NCBI GenBank assembly: GCA_002150815.3
Contig: NDFF03000027.1
Span: 1-62,304, forward strand
Direction of reading: 5' to 3'
Source: Grammothele lineata
Taxonomy: Eukaryota > Basidiomycota > Agaricomycetes > Polyporales > Polyporaceae
DNA length: 62,304 nucleotides
Positions within the stretch are counted from its first letter, which is position 1; every line of letters begins with the position of its first letter. The position numbers and the translations under genes were made by a program. The notes under the pieces were generated by a model. The model made no database searches, was not told the origin of the DNA, and saw nothing but the letters and a program-made list of their open reading frames with translations. Of this stretch, positions 24,584-35,324 are shown in pieces.

Positions 24584-26100
24584 CCGCGCCGTCACGGTCT
24601 CTTCATGCTGGGGCGGAGGAAAGAAGAGCAAGTTCGTATGCGCAACGTATGCCTACTTGCGCCTCCACCCGTGGATGCCAGACACATAGATGCCACCCAA
24701 TCTCTTTCCTAGATGTGAATATCTTGTAGCATCGTTTCCCGCTTTCGTTCTCTGTTGCCTCGCTGATGTATTACGCGACCACGCCGCCGCCATGTAGCAT
24801 AGTGCTCCTACCCTGTCCTATTGCTATCGCTCGCTCTGTCTAATTTTATGTGGATGCACTAACATTCCCCCCTCAACTATGTTCGCGTCCGTTCCCCACA
24901 CCCAATTTCCGCTGCGCCCGCTCTCGCTTCGCTCAAACAGTGAATCAAAGCGGTGTTATCAAATTCTCGCGCCCTACCGACAGCAACAAGCCAAGATGCA
25001 AATCACGTTCACCGCGGTCATTGCCAATCTCCAAGGATTAAGCATGAGCAATGCCACTGACACAGGCCGCTCGGACGTTCGGTGTCAGCATCGGGCTTCC
25101 CCGGCACCTTACCAAGCTGCCTCCCCCAAGGCCGAGTCGGCCCTCACCCATTCGTCGCCCTCTATCTCCAATCATCCGCCACTGGCTACGAGCGGCGCCA
25201 GCGGTAAGACCAGACGCGAAACGTGCGGCGCCCACAGTTCAGGTCTCAAGATCTCAGTCCGCGGCGGTGCTGCCACTGCGGACTGTGGGTGGTTTCCGCC
25301 TGTGTGTACCTGCCGAGCGCGAGCGTCGTACGCATGCGGCAAGTAACGGCTGTTTCAGCACATATAGGACCCCTCAGGCGCCGGGCCTGCGGAGGAGTGT
25401 TACTTCTCTACTCCTCTGCGTGTCATACCGTCCTTCAAAACGTCCCGCCAACACTACATGCGCGTAGCAAACTACCGTCGGCCGTGAAGCACGAACGGCT
25501 TCTAGACTGGACGCCGGGCCGTAAACCACGGAAGGTCGTCCGCGCTCGACGGGGATCGCGAAGCTTCGTGGCGATCGAGGAACGTCCGAAGTGGTGCTTC
25601 CTGAGCCACACGACAGCATCGGACGACGCTCGTTAGCGGGGTTATATCGATATCCGGCTGGTGGAGATTGACAGTTGGGAACAGAAAGGCAAAATCATGT
25701 CTACGGGTATCTGCGGACTGGGCAAGACGGGGAACAAGAAATTCTGTATTGTAACTTGGCTAGTTTCGAACATTCTATGCGGATCTACTAGCAGATGTTC
25801 GCGTTTCTTGCGGTAGCGTGGCGAGCTCGTCTACTCACATGAATGTTCCGCAGTTGCCTGCGTAATTCGTTGTGCACTACAACGGTGCGGACCATTGTGG
25901 AGCACCACAAACCGTAGATCTCAGAACAACAACAACACATAGGGGGAGGCGGTTTTTGGACGTAGATGTAGTGTCGGCGATGATCATTGATTCCGATGAA
26001 GCATAGGTATGCTACAGATCATAGAAATACACACGAAGCAGAGGGTATCCAGACACGATACGTATAATATCCTAGCATGATACATACAACAGCCTAGAGT
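24584..26100. other. intergenic region, no gene seen
   Basis: Spacer of 1.5 kb between converging DUF6593 copy B and the PARG-like gene. ORFs at 24850-25640 overlap in different frames without domain content. Confidence 0.5.
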
Positions 26101-27399
26101 TCAGTGCGACAGTCCATTGTCCAAGGTAGCAACGTTCAGCGATTCCTCGTCAATACGTAGCTGGAAAGCGGCCCTGAACGGCTCGAAGAGCTTTCCCGGG
26201 ACAGCGAACACAACCTTCTCGAACGAGTGCTTGAACCGAGCCTCTGTCTTGACGTCATTCACAGTGTCGCCACAGACAAGGAGCTCCGCCCAGATGCTGG
26301 CGATCATCTCGACCTTATTTTCGGATGATCCGCATCCGAAAGCACCCAGTACGAGAACCTTGTCGTCATGCGCTTCGAACGCGCGCAGCGCACGAGCCAT
26401 ACGTTCCTTCATGGCCTGACGGATGCCGTCCTGGAAAACCTTTTCTTCCTCCGGGCGAATAGTATGTTTCTGGCGAACGGCAGCGGCGTTGACTGGGACG
26501 GCGGAGAGAACATTGATGGTGTAGGGGGGAATGAACTCGCCGCCAGCTTGGGGATCACGAGCGGTAGGGCGACGCGCAGAACTGACACTATCGTCCATGT
26601 CCTTACGGAAGACGACGACGCCGGGAGAGTAAACCATGGAGTGATCCTGGAGGCCGCTGCCGTCTTCGTTGCGGAAAGTACGATGCTCCTTGTAGAAATC
26701 GGTGCCGGCAGCGGAGGACAGACTAGCCACGAGGGAGCTTAGACGGGCGATGGTATCCTCTTGCTCGCTGCTGCCGTGGAGGTAACCCCCACCGGGCCGT
26801 TTCGCGGACGCGAACGAAAGGACACCAACGTCGGTCCGTCTCAGCGGATCTCCTGGACGGGAGAGACAGAAGGGCCGGGCAGAGTTCAGTGTTGAAGCAT
26901 CCCTGAACTCGACCTGCGTGGATGGGAAGGGTCGGAGGGGGTGAGCATCTTGCCACTTCGCGAGGACGGGGGAATAGTGGGGGTAAAATACGGTACGTTG
27001 CGCGCTGAGAGCCACGGCCGCGGCGATGTCGTGTGCCACAGTGACTGTAGTTGTAGAGGGGGAGCCTTGGCCATTGAGGGAGTGAGTGCCAGTGGGATCA
27101 ACAATGAGAGCAGGGCGCTCTTCGACGTACTTGCCATCTCCGAGCACAATGCCCTGCGTCTCCGAAGCCATTGCAGCCCACCGCTGCCGACGGGCGCGAG
27201 TTGTGGCGGCCGCAATAGCAGTACTGCGCTTCTTGCGCTGTTCCTTGGCCTTCTGCTTCTTTGCATGCTGACGCTTGGTATCGTCGGCGCTGGAAGTGGT
27301 TTGCTTGATGATATCGATGGGGGACGGGGTAGCCGAGCGTCGCTGCCGTTGTTGGCGTTGACGCTGGCGCTGGTTGGCTCGAGTGCGCTGTTTCGCCAT
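26101..27399 (-). CDS. microbial-type PARG-like macrodomain protein (TIGR02452/DUF2263 family)
   Basis: Family members are poly(ADP-ribose) glycohydrolase-related macrodomains that release ADP-ribose. The gene is a single exon. The basic Gln/Arg-rich N-terminus (MAKQRTRANQRQRQRQQRQR) may be a nuclear or nucleic-acid-binding tail. The core has VLSFASAKRPGGGYLHGS followed by EQEDTIARLSSL, the counterpart of the signature GGG-x(6-8)-QEE; then a YSPGVVVFRKD block, INVLSAVPVNA and VLVLGAFGCGSSEN, typical of the family. The third signature position is Asp (QED) instead of the catalytic Glu. An in-frame ATG exists at 27465, but a TATATAAG box at 27504-27497 would put the transcript start almost on it, so I prefer ATG 27399 (432 aa). 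Divergent from PFKFB. Confidence 0.82.
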   Translation of the reverse strand: MAKQRTRANQRQRQRQQRQRRSATPSPIDIIKQTTSSADDTKRQHAKKQKAKEQRKKRSTAIAAATTRARRQRWAAMASETQGIVLGDGKYVEERPALIVDPTGTHSLNGQGSPSTTTVTVAHDIAAAVALSAQRTVFYPHYSPVLAKWQDAHPLRPFPSTQVEFRDASTLNSARPFCLSRPGDPLRRTDVGVLSFASAKRPGGGYLHGSSEQEDTIARLSSLVASLSSAAGTDFYKEHRTFRNEDGSGLQDHSMVYSPGVVVFRKDMDDSVSSARRPTARDPQAGGEFIPPYTINVLSAVPVNAAAVRQKHTIRPEEEKVFQDGIRQAMKERMARALRAFEAHDDKVLVLGAFGCGSSENKVEMIASIWAELLVCGDTVNDVKTEARFKHSFEKVVFAVPGKLFEPFRAAFQLRIDEESLNVATLDNGLSH

Positions 27400-27496
27400 G
27401 CGAAGAATGCGGACGGGATGGGTAGCTTGTGAGGAGACGATTGTGTGGTGGTTGGGGAGCAACATTGGTGAACATCAGCGAGAGCGGCGCACGGGC

Positions 27497-27504
27497 CTTA
27501 TATA
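27497..27504 (-). promoter_or_regulatory. TATA box, PARG-like gene
   Basis: TATATAAG on the minus strand, 32-40 bp upstream of ATG 27465 and ~100 bp upstream of ATG 27399. The spacing favours the second ATG as start. It lies in the short promoter shared with PFKFB. Confidence 0.5.
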
Positions 27505-27676
27505 GCCACAGACGCCGGGATGCTGACTCATCCGCATTGGTGTGCGCCTCGCATTGCACGGGTTTGGGAGATGGCACGGCCCGGCGAGGCCCCGCACTCG
27601 CCCGGGCCTCCTCCGACCACCGCGGCCAAGGGGCCTTGAACGAGCACTCTCTTTCCTCTCCCCGTCGTCTCGCGCG

Positions 27677-29738
27677 ATGGTAGCGCCCCTATATACGACA
27701 GACTCTGGTCTTCTCTTCCATGCGGGTAAGATCCTGGTCTGCACTGTCGGCCTGCCGGCTCGCGGCAAGACGCACATCTCGCGGGCTCTCGAGCGGTATC
27801 TGCGCTGGACCGGTATCAAAACAACCGTCATTTCTCTAGGAGATCATCGGCGTAAGGTGCTGGGGAGTGCGCAGAAGCTTCCGAAGGACTACTTCACGCT
27901 CGGTGCGTCTCAGCTCAGCTGACGTCTTCCGAAGAAGCTGAAGCTAAGGGGGCATAAGGAGAGAAGAGCGAGGAGACAATCAAGCTGCGCGACTGGGTCC
28001 TAGAGGGCTGTGAGCAGGAAATCTGGAAATTCTTCAACGAAGGTGGACAAGTTGTCATATACGATGCGAACAATGGCACCCGCGCGCGTCGCCAGATCGT
28101 CGCCGAGAAGTTCGACAAGGCTGGGATTCACGTAGTCATGCTTGGTGCGCCCTATATCCGTTACGCCCGTGCATACCTAATCCTTGTACTCCTGTACGCT
28201 AGAGTCGTCGTGCGATGACGAGAATCTCATCCTGTCCAATATCCGAAGTGTTAAAATCTCGTCCCCCGATGCGAGTAGACCGCCTCCCATATCGGCCGGC
28301 TTTCGCTGAAACCCACTCCCGTAGTACCGCGGCTGGGACCCGGACAAGGCGGTCGAAGACTACTACAACCGCATCAAGGATCACGAGATCCACTACGAGC
28401 CTGTGGAGGAGACTACATGGCCCTTCATTCGTATCAAGAACGTCGGTGAGAAGATCATGGTCAACGTGAGTGTCACAGTCATATGGAATTTTCCTCGTCG
28501 AGGTCTCGGCGTTGTACATGTTACAGCAGTGGGTTCAACACCAATGAACGAACAAAAATATCATCACATATCACTTTAACAGCTAAAATTATTGACACAC
28601 ATATGTTGGCAGAATATTCACGGCTACTTACAATCGAGAGTCGTCTTCTTCCTAATGAACATTCACAACAGATTTAGGACGATATACTTCGCAAGAGTAG
28701 GCACCAGGCGTACCCTTACGAGCAATGCTGACTTCTATCCCAGTCTGGGCAATCGCTCATCGAACATTCCTACAAAGCCGACTCGGATCTGTCGCCAGGG
28801 GGGTGGGAGTACGCAGAACGTTTGAAGGAGTTCGTCCTGGAGCGTCGCACGAAATCACTCCAAGAGCGTGGCATAGACCCTGCTGACCGACGATTGGTGG
28901 TATGTCGCGACCCACCTTCATCAAGCACCAGCCGACTGGTATCTCGTGTACCGTCGCGCTGTGTCTTGTCGACGAAACTGTGATGAGGACTAACGCCGCC
29001 CCCTCGCCACAGATCTGGACTTCGGCCAGACGCCGCTCTCACCACACCGCTTGGCCGTTCCTCACGCACAACGCACACGATCCGTTGCCACTGACCAAAG
29101 TCAAAGTCGTCGAGCGGCCGCAGATGTCGGAGATCAACCCCGGCGTGTGGGACGGGATGACGCCGGACCAGGTCCGCAAGTACTACCCCGCCGAGTGGGA
29201 GCGTTTCGTCAACGACCCGTACGCGTATCGCGCACCGCGCGCGGAGAGCTACCACGACCTCTGCGGTACGCACACTCACTCTTCCCTCCTCCCCCTATCA
29301 CCCCAGGCCCCTAACTGTGTCCTCCCCCCCTCGTCCCCAGTCCGACTCGAGCCGACGCTCATCGAGCTCGAGCGCGAGCGCGAAGACCTGCTCATCATTG
29401 GGCACGCCTCCGTCATCCGCTGCATCCTCGCCTACCTCATCGGCCTGCCCGCGTCCGAGATCCCCGCGATCGAGGTCGCGCGCGGGGACCTGATCGAGGT
29501 CGTCCCCACCTCGTATGGGGTGTACTCGCAGGCGCACCACTTCTGGGACGGGCCTGGGCGCAGCTCGCAGCTTAGCAGCAGTCCCGGCACGGGCGGGGGG
29601 CATGGCAAGGACGAGCATAACTTCTATGAGAACTATGCGGAGGATACGAGGGGAAAGCGTCGCCCGTCAGAGACGGCGCATACTGCGGGAGGTATACCGA
29701 TGATGACGAGCACTGCGCCGTCGCCCGCTGCAAGCTGA
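27677..29738 (+). CDS. 6-phosphofructo-2-kinase / fructose-2,6-bisphosphatase homologue, kinase-only by prediction
   Basis: Makes fructose 2,6-bisphosphate, the activator of phosphofructokinase and inhibitor of fructose-1,6-bisphosphatase. Eight exons (27677-27902, 27959-28144, 28203-28270, 28325-28465, 28613-28696, 28744-28899, 29013-29265, 29341-29738) give 503 aa. The N-terminal kinase domain has the Walker A variant GLPARGKT and family blocks ISLGDHRRKVLG, DYFTLGEKS, VIYDANNGTRARR and SPDYRGWDPDKAVEDYY. In the bisphosphatase half the RHG motif reads FAR/SGQS across the exon 5-6 junction, so the phospho-accepting His is Ser; the other site residues remain (TSARRR, SEINPGVWDGM, IIGHASVIRC). 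S. cerevisiae Pfk26 has the same type of His-to-Ser loss and lacks phosphatase activity. Intron 3 (28271-28324) begins with GC. The C-terminus is a disordered Ser/Gly-rich tail. Confidence 0.93.
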
Positions 29739-30036
29739 GTGGGACAACGCGAATGCCGGGAACAACAGGGATAGAGGGATAGAAACAGAACGTCAGATAG
29801 AAGACCCGAATGTATGTAGCATAGCAAGATGAACAACGAAATCGCATGTTGTATGAAGGTCGTATCACACTATCGGATACGGGAACAGGACTTAAACAAA
29901 CACTTGTACAATTGCACTTCTACACCGCGTCGTGAACAAGTCCTCGTGGACAGATACAGCATCACAAAGCTAGCACGAAAACATATAAACAAGACGAATA
30001 CGCGCACCCTAGCTCAACCCCTCGCAACCCCCCCTG

Positions 30037-31145
30037 TTACAACGCCCCGACCGTCTTCACCTTCACCCCATCGACATGCGCCCGGTAATCCTCCATCTCC
30101 GCGTCCAACTCCTCGAGCGTCTTTGGTTTCGATTTTTGCTTCGCCTGCTGCTGCTGGTGCTGCCCGCGCTGCTTGTTCAGCCGCCGGGGCCCCTTCTTCG
30201 TGCGTAGTCGCACTTTCGTGGCGGCGGGGGCGGCGGGGTTCGCGGTCGCGATCGGAGCTGGGGCTGCTGCAGCTGGCGCGCCCTTGGCTGCACCCTTGGC
30301 TTTAGGGCCAGTTCTGTTCGATATGTCAGCCGCCTTGCCCAAACCTTGGGAACAAAGATCAGATGGGAGGCTGACCTTTGCGAAGCAGCACCCGCCTGGG
30401 CGGATGTTGTAGGACCCAGGCGCTCGAGAAGAGAGGGAGGGGTGGCGGAGGCGGGTGCAGGCGCAGCTTTGCGCGGTTCATCCTCGTCGACCACGATCTC
30501 AATCTTGATAGGTCTCCCTGGAGTGGCGAGCGTAGGGTGAGCCATTGTTCAAAGTGGTATAGGGGCGAGGCTAGGGCGGATGGCAGAGGGGGTAAATGTC
30601 GCTCTTGTGCTGTCCTCCTGGTCGTGGTACCAGTACTGACCCCGCCACCATTCCATCGCCCGCTCCGTTCGAGTGCGCGTACTCGAGTATGAGAGAGGTG
30701 GAGGACGGACTTACGACTGTCGACGATCTTGCCATTGTACTTCGCCCGTGCCACCGCTGCGTCCCCCGGTCGATTAAAGGAGACAACAGCCATCCCCCTA
30801 GACCTCGCTTGCGAGTTATACACCATGAAGACCTCCTTCACCGGTCCGACCGTCCTCGAAAACAGCGTCTGTGAATGCCACACGCGGCCAGAGCGCGCAA
30901 AAGCAAGATCAGCCACACCCGGCACCATTTTCGCCAGGGTGGCGGCGCACCTCGACCTCTTCTTCAGTGACATCTGCGGGCAGGCGGCTGAGGAGGATCT
31001 TGCTCCCAACCTCCCCGCCAGAGCCCGACGCGGCCCTCGCGTTTTGCCGCCACGCAGGCGCGGGGTGCGCCGCTGCGTTCCCGAGGACGCGCTGCTTCGC
31101 GGAGTGGTACGTATTGAGGCGGGGGTGGTGCGGCTGCTGCTGCAT
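30037..31145 (-). CDS. Yra1/ALYREF-type mRNA export adaptor (RRM protein)
   Basis: TREX-associated RNA-binding adaptor linking spliced mRNA to the export receptor. Four exons were traced (31145-30951, 30868-30715, 30517-30376, 30313-30037), 255 aa from the ATG used here. The RRM begins SKILLSRLPADVTEEEVE, continues TLFSRTVGPVKEVFMVYNS and SRGMAVVSFNRPGDAAVARA, and ends RRPIKIEIVVDEDEPR. A low-complexity Ala/Pro/Arg-Lys region follows, then the C-terminal FoP/UAP56-binding-like helix LEELDAEMEDYRAHV. The N-terminus is uncertain: the frame stays open upstream to about 31310, and an RG-rich segment with the expected N-terminal UAP56-binding motif may sit in a further upstream exon that I could not define. 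Converges on PFKFB (298 bp between stops). Confidence 0.82.
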
Positions 31146-32964
31146 GGCTGATTGTCCTGGGCGATAGTAGTGCGCTGAGGGATCAGGTGGCGCGCGGAAC
31201 GCAGGGTCGAGGTGAGGTGGGAGGGTGCAAGGATGGAAAGGAGACAGGGGAGAGGCGCGAGGCGGATGCTTCGCGGTCACGCGCGTTACGACCGAGACGT
31301 CCGAGCGCACGAGCCGCCCGTCCGATCGTCAAGGCTGCACGCTTCGTCCACCACGACCACGACCCATGCACATCGCTCGCTGGACTGTGTACCACGGTGG
31401 AGAGATTGTTCACGACTATTCATCTATTGTGCGCGTCTCTCAGCATGGACAGCCGGTCTCCGAAATGTCCGAAGCGACCAAGGGGCAATGATACGAACCA
31501 TATGGGCCGGCTCTAGCCTCGCCAGCGAGTTGAAAGAACAGAGGCAGGTGGTCGAACATAACAAATGCTCGGTGTCGCGTGTCGTCGAGCTAACTCCGTC
31601 TTCCTCCCACCAGCGTCGCGCGCGGGGTCAGCTGCGTTGTCTACGGCATCGTCAAAGTCGCGTATCTCGCGCACGGACCCTCCACTCCCACCAAGTTCCA
31701 ACCGGACCTCTTCGCGGCCGCCCCAGCCCGCAATGGTCGTATGCGCGTCTGAAAGACGATGTTCATGGGCGAATTATCGCCCCCATGAACATCTTCCGAT
31801 CACAAACTCGGAGCAAGAACTCGCCGCTGCGGAAGGAAGCACCCCGCCGGGTGCCCTGATTCTAACTGCTACCACCGTGGTCGCTACGCTTTGTATCCGG
31901 TGGAGCATGGCGACAATACATACTTGCAAGGCCGCTTCCGCACCTTCCGTTCTTCTTCGCCGTCATCGTGGCAGCGGCACGCCGCACGATCCTATGGAGT
32001 CGGTCAACACTCCCCATCAAATTGCCTGTGGAAAACCAGCAGTAAACGTCGAGGACCGTCGGACAGGGATATGCAAGGCTGATCGCTCAATGCCTCTACC
32101 GACGACGCTATAGGTATGTGACTTGTTGTGCTCAGTACTACTTTCACGTTCGTATGCTAGTGTTGAGAACTAGGTCTTCACCTAGTGGGACTCTTGCTAG
32201 TGCGGTTATCTCGCCGTGTCCCGACATTCACTTCTTGGATTCCATTCATCGGCCATGATAATTTTCGTACAGCTCGAGGTGTATTTGGAGTCATTGTTAG
32301 CTTCCGCCCGGCATATGTTCAATCCGGATAGATTTATCGATGTGGCTACTCAGCACAGACACCAACTAACACTGACTCTTTGTCACTTCAAGGACGGCTC
32401 TTTGTGGTTATGTCCAATTACGAGCGCCATCCGAAGAATCGCCGAGGGAGATAAACGCAGCCGGCGGGTGGCATGACGCGTGCCCTCCTGCACGGAGAGC
32501 GCGGTTCCGGTGCTGCGCACGTTCCTCGCACATTTCCGAGCCAGAGCGTTCGGTTCCGCGTCTCAGTCAGCAGCGTCAAGAGCGCAAAACGGGGCGCGAT
32601 GGAAAGTCAGAGGAACATCGGAGGTCGCGCGCACGGACCAGCGACAAGGACCGGTCCGAAGCGCCGCGGTCATGCGTGTCGCGCTCAGCCAATCTTGAAG
32701 CTGCAAACCGCGCCTCGCCTCCGGACCCTGCACGGATCCCGCCCTCCCGCCCGTCGGCGTTCCAGACGGCGTGGTCCCCCTGTGGTGATGTTGTTCATGT
32801 TTACGTGCATCGCTAAGATGATAACCCAGCGCTCTGTTGTCTTGAAAACCGACGGGGCAGAGGGCTCGCGCTTTCTTTTTCTTCTCTCCCTTCGACTTGT
32901 CCTACCCCGCAACTCCCCCGCCTTCCCCACACCGCAGTCAAAACCATAGGGGATCGACACGCAA
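31146..32964. other. divergent intergenic region, no gene confirmed
   Basis: Between Yra1 and MFS copy A, which diverge from it. The first ~300 bp may contain an unrecognised 5' exon of Yra1. Otherwise there are only overlapping short ORFs without domains (for example 31565-32113 plus). Confidence 0.5.
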
Positions 32965-35324
32965 ATGGCTGCACTCGCGACCCATCACGCTACCGCGTCT
33001 TCCTCCGCGGCTGACCTACGCGACCAGGAGGCCGTCGCCGCGAACTCGTCTGCGGTCGACCTCTCCGAGGTCGCGATCTCCAGCCTCGACATCCCCCACA
33101 AGCTCACCAGCGACCGCGTGCGTCGCCGCTCGGAGCTCGCGCGCGCGCAGATCCCGAGCACACCCGCCTCGCTCGTCCACGAAGAGATCGAGCTACCCGT
33201 CATCTCCGAGGTCGCCTCGCGCGCGACCGCATCGACCTCGCGCGTCGGCGCGCAAGCGCCCAGCGCGTTCTCTTCGTCCGTCCTCGTCCCCAACGAGGGC
33301 CTGTACCGCATCGAAGGCCCGCTCGACGACGTCGAGGTCCCGCCGAGCTTCCCGACCTCGCTCGCGCCCTCGGTGCGCTTCGAGGACGAGACGGGCTCGG
33401 CCGCGTCGCTCTCCCCCGCGCAGCACGCGGTGAACAGGCGCAGGAGCCTTCTCAACTTCGTGACGCTCTGCATCGCGATCTTCTTCGAAGGCTGGAACGA
33501 CGGCACGACGGGCCCGCTCTTGCCTCGCATTCAGGAGTATTACGGCGTAAGATATCGCAAGGCTCTATTACGTCTACGTTGGCGCTGAGCGACGGTTCTA
33601 GATTGGCTTCGCCATTGTATCCTTGATTTTCGTTTTCAATACCATTGTAAGTCGCACGTGCAGCTGGACATCTTGTTTGCAGCTCATTTTCGAGTCTTCA
33701 CCGCTTTAGGGTTTCATATCTGGTGCCGTCGCAAATGTCTGGCTCACGGACAAGTTCGGTTTCGGAAAGGTGAGCTCGCACCTTCGACCATCGCACTTTC
33801 GTTAATTGACATTATACCTACGCAGGTGCTTGTATTCGGTGCGATGCGACTAGCTTCTTCGTACACTTCGTGCGACCAAACTAATATCCGATGCTTCCTG
33901 CAGGCTCTTTCCTCCAGGTAGTTGCCTACGCGCTCCTGGCACCCGCCGGTCCCTTCCCACTCATGTGTATCGCCTTCGTCCTCATCGGCTTCGGCCTTTC
34001 TCTCCAAAACGCACACGCCAACGGTTTCGTGGCATCTTCGCCTGAAGGTGCTGTTACCAGAATCGGTATACTGCACGCCTCATACGGTACGTCCCTCACT
34101 TCGTTGCACCGTCCGCTCAAGAGTACTCAGGAAGCAGTTCGTCCCTAATCCCGGGTCGTGCGATGCTCGCACCGTACAGGCCTCGGAGCGCTGATCTCGC
34201 CTCTGGTCTCGACGCAGTTCGCCCAGCAGAAGCACTGGTCCTACCACTATCTCATCTCCGCCATCTTGTACATCTTCAACACGGCCCTTCTCTGGTTCGT
34301 GTTCCGCGGCAAGCGCCAGGAGGGTAAGTAGAGCTGTCCTTTTTTCTTTGAAAGCACTTCTCATACTGACGGTGTCCCCAGTGATCAAGCAGGAAGCTGG
34401 TGAAGTCAGCACCGAACCTGAGACGATTGGCTCGAACAAGTACAGGCAGATCATGGGCCTGCGTGAAGTGCACTTCTTGTCCATCTTTGCGCTCATCTAC
34501 GTCGGCGTCGAGGTTACTATCGGAAGTACGCATGAAACGTCATCTCCCTTTTGCACTCTCTATTCATGGTGATTCTCTCTCACCACAGGCTGGAGTGTCA
34601 CATACATCCAGGACCGGCGCGACGGCAGCGCAAGTACCGGTTACATTTCCTCTGGCTTCTTCGCCGGTGAGTGTACCCCAAGCTCTCGCCGCGGATCCGT
34701 TCATGTATATATGCTTAACGGACGCACTGGACAGGCCTAATGCTTGGGCGCATTCTCCTCATGTGGCTTAACAAAAAAGTATGTCAATGGAAGCACCTTC
34801 CAACCGTCTACTAACCGGCACCCTCTTCGACAGATCGGCGAACGCCGCGCCCTCTTCATCTACGCCCTGATCGCCATCCAGTCCGTCATCTCCCCGCCTT
34901 TCCTCCCTCCGCTCTCGCCCGCTAACCGTCCCGCCCAGGCTCGAGGTAACCGTCTGGGTCGTGCCCTCGCTCATCGAGAACGCCGTCGCCGTCGCACTCG
35001 TCGGCATGCTCCTCGGGCCGATGTACCCCATCCTCGTGAACCACACGACCAAGATCCTCCCGCGCTGGCTCCTCACGGGCTGCATGGGCTACATCGCGGG
35101 CGTCGGCCAGGCCGGCTCCGCCGTGCTCCCGTTCGTGACCGGCCTGCTCGCGTCCAAGTTTGGGATCACGAGTCTGCAGCCGTTGTGAGTGCCTTTTGAT
35201 TGTTGTGTGTGTGGAATGTAGGATTGGGTGCTCATTTGGGGTGTCACGCAGCATTGTGTCGATGATGTCGACGCTGATCGTCGTGTGGGCGTTCATCCCC
35301 CGCGTCCGCCAAGTTCCGACTTGA
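32965..35324 (+). CDS. MFS transporter, Bsc6-like, copy A
   Basis: Twelve-helix major facilitator superfamily transporter, substrate unknown; fungal relatives are often annotated after yeast Bsc6. Twelve exons traced from ATG 32965 to TGA 35322-35324. A ~150-residue hydrophilic N-terminus (VRRRSELARAQIP, EEIELPVISEV) precedes the first membrane helix, which carries GWNDGTTGPLLPRIQEYYG. Further blocks: IGFAIVSLIFVFNTI, ANVWLTDKFGFGK, GFGLSLQNAHANGF, HASYGLGALISPLVSTQFA, SVTYIQDRRDGSASTGYISS, GCMGYIAGVGQAGSAVLPF, and the end IPRVRQVPT. Exon 4 (33826-33838) is a 13-nt microexon. Homologous throughout to the inverted gene at 58954-61311. Confidence 0.9.

Noticed and set aside
26101..31145. Secondary-metabolite or defence cluster around PARG-like, PFKFB and Yra1
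   Set aside because: The genes are conserved housekeeping or regulatory types with no synthase, tailoring enzyme or shared defence domain.
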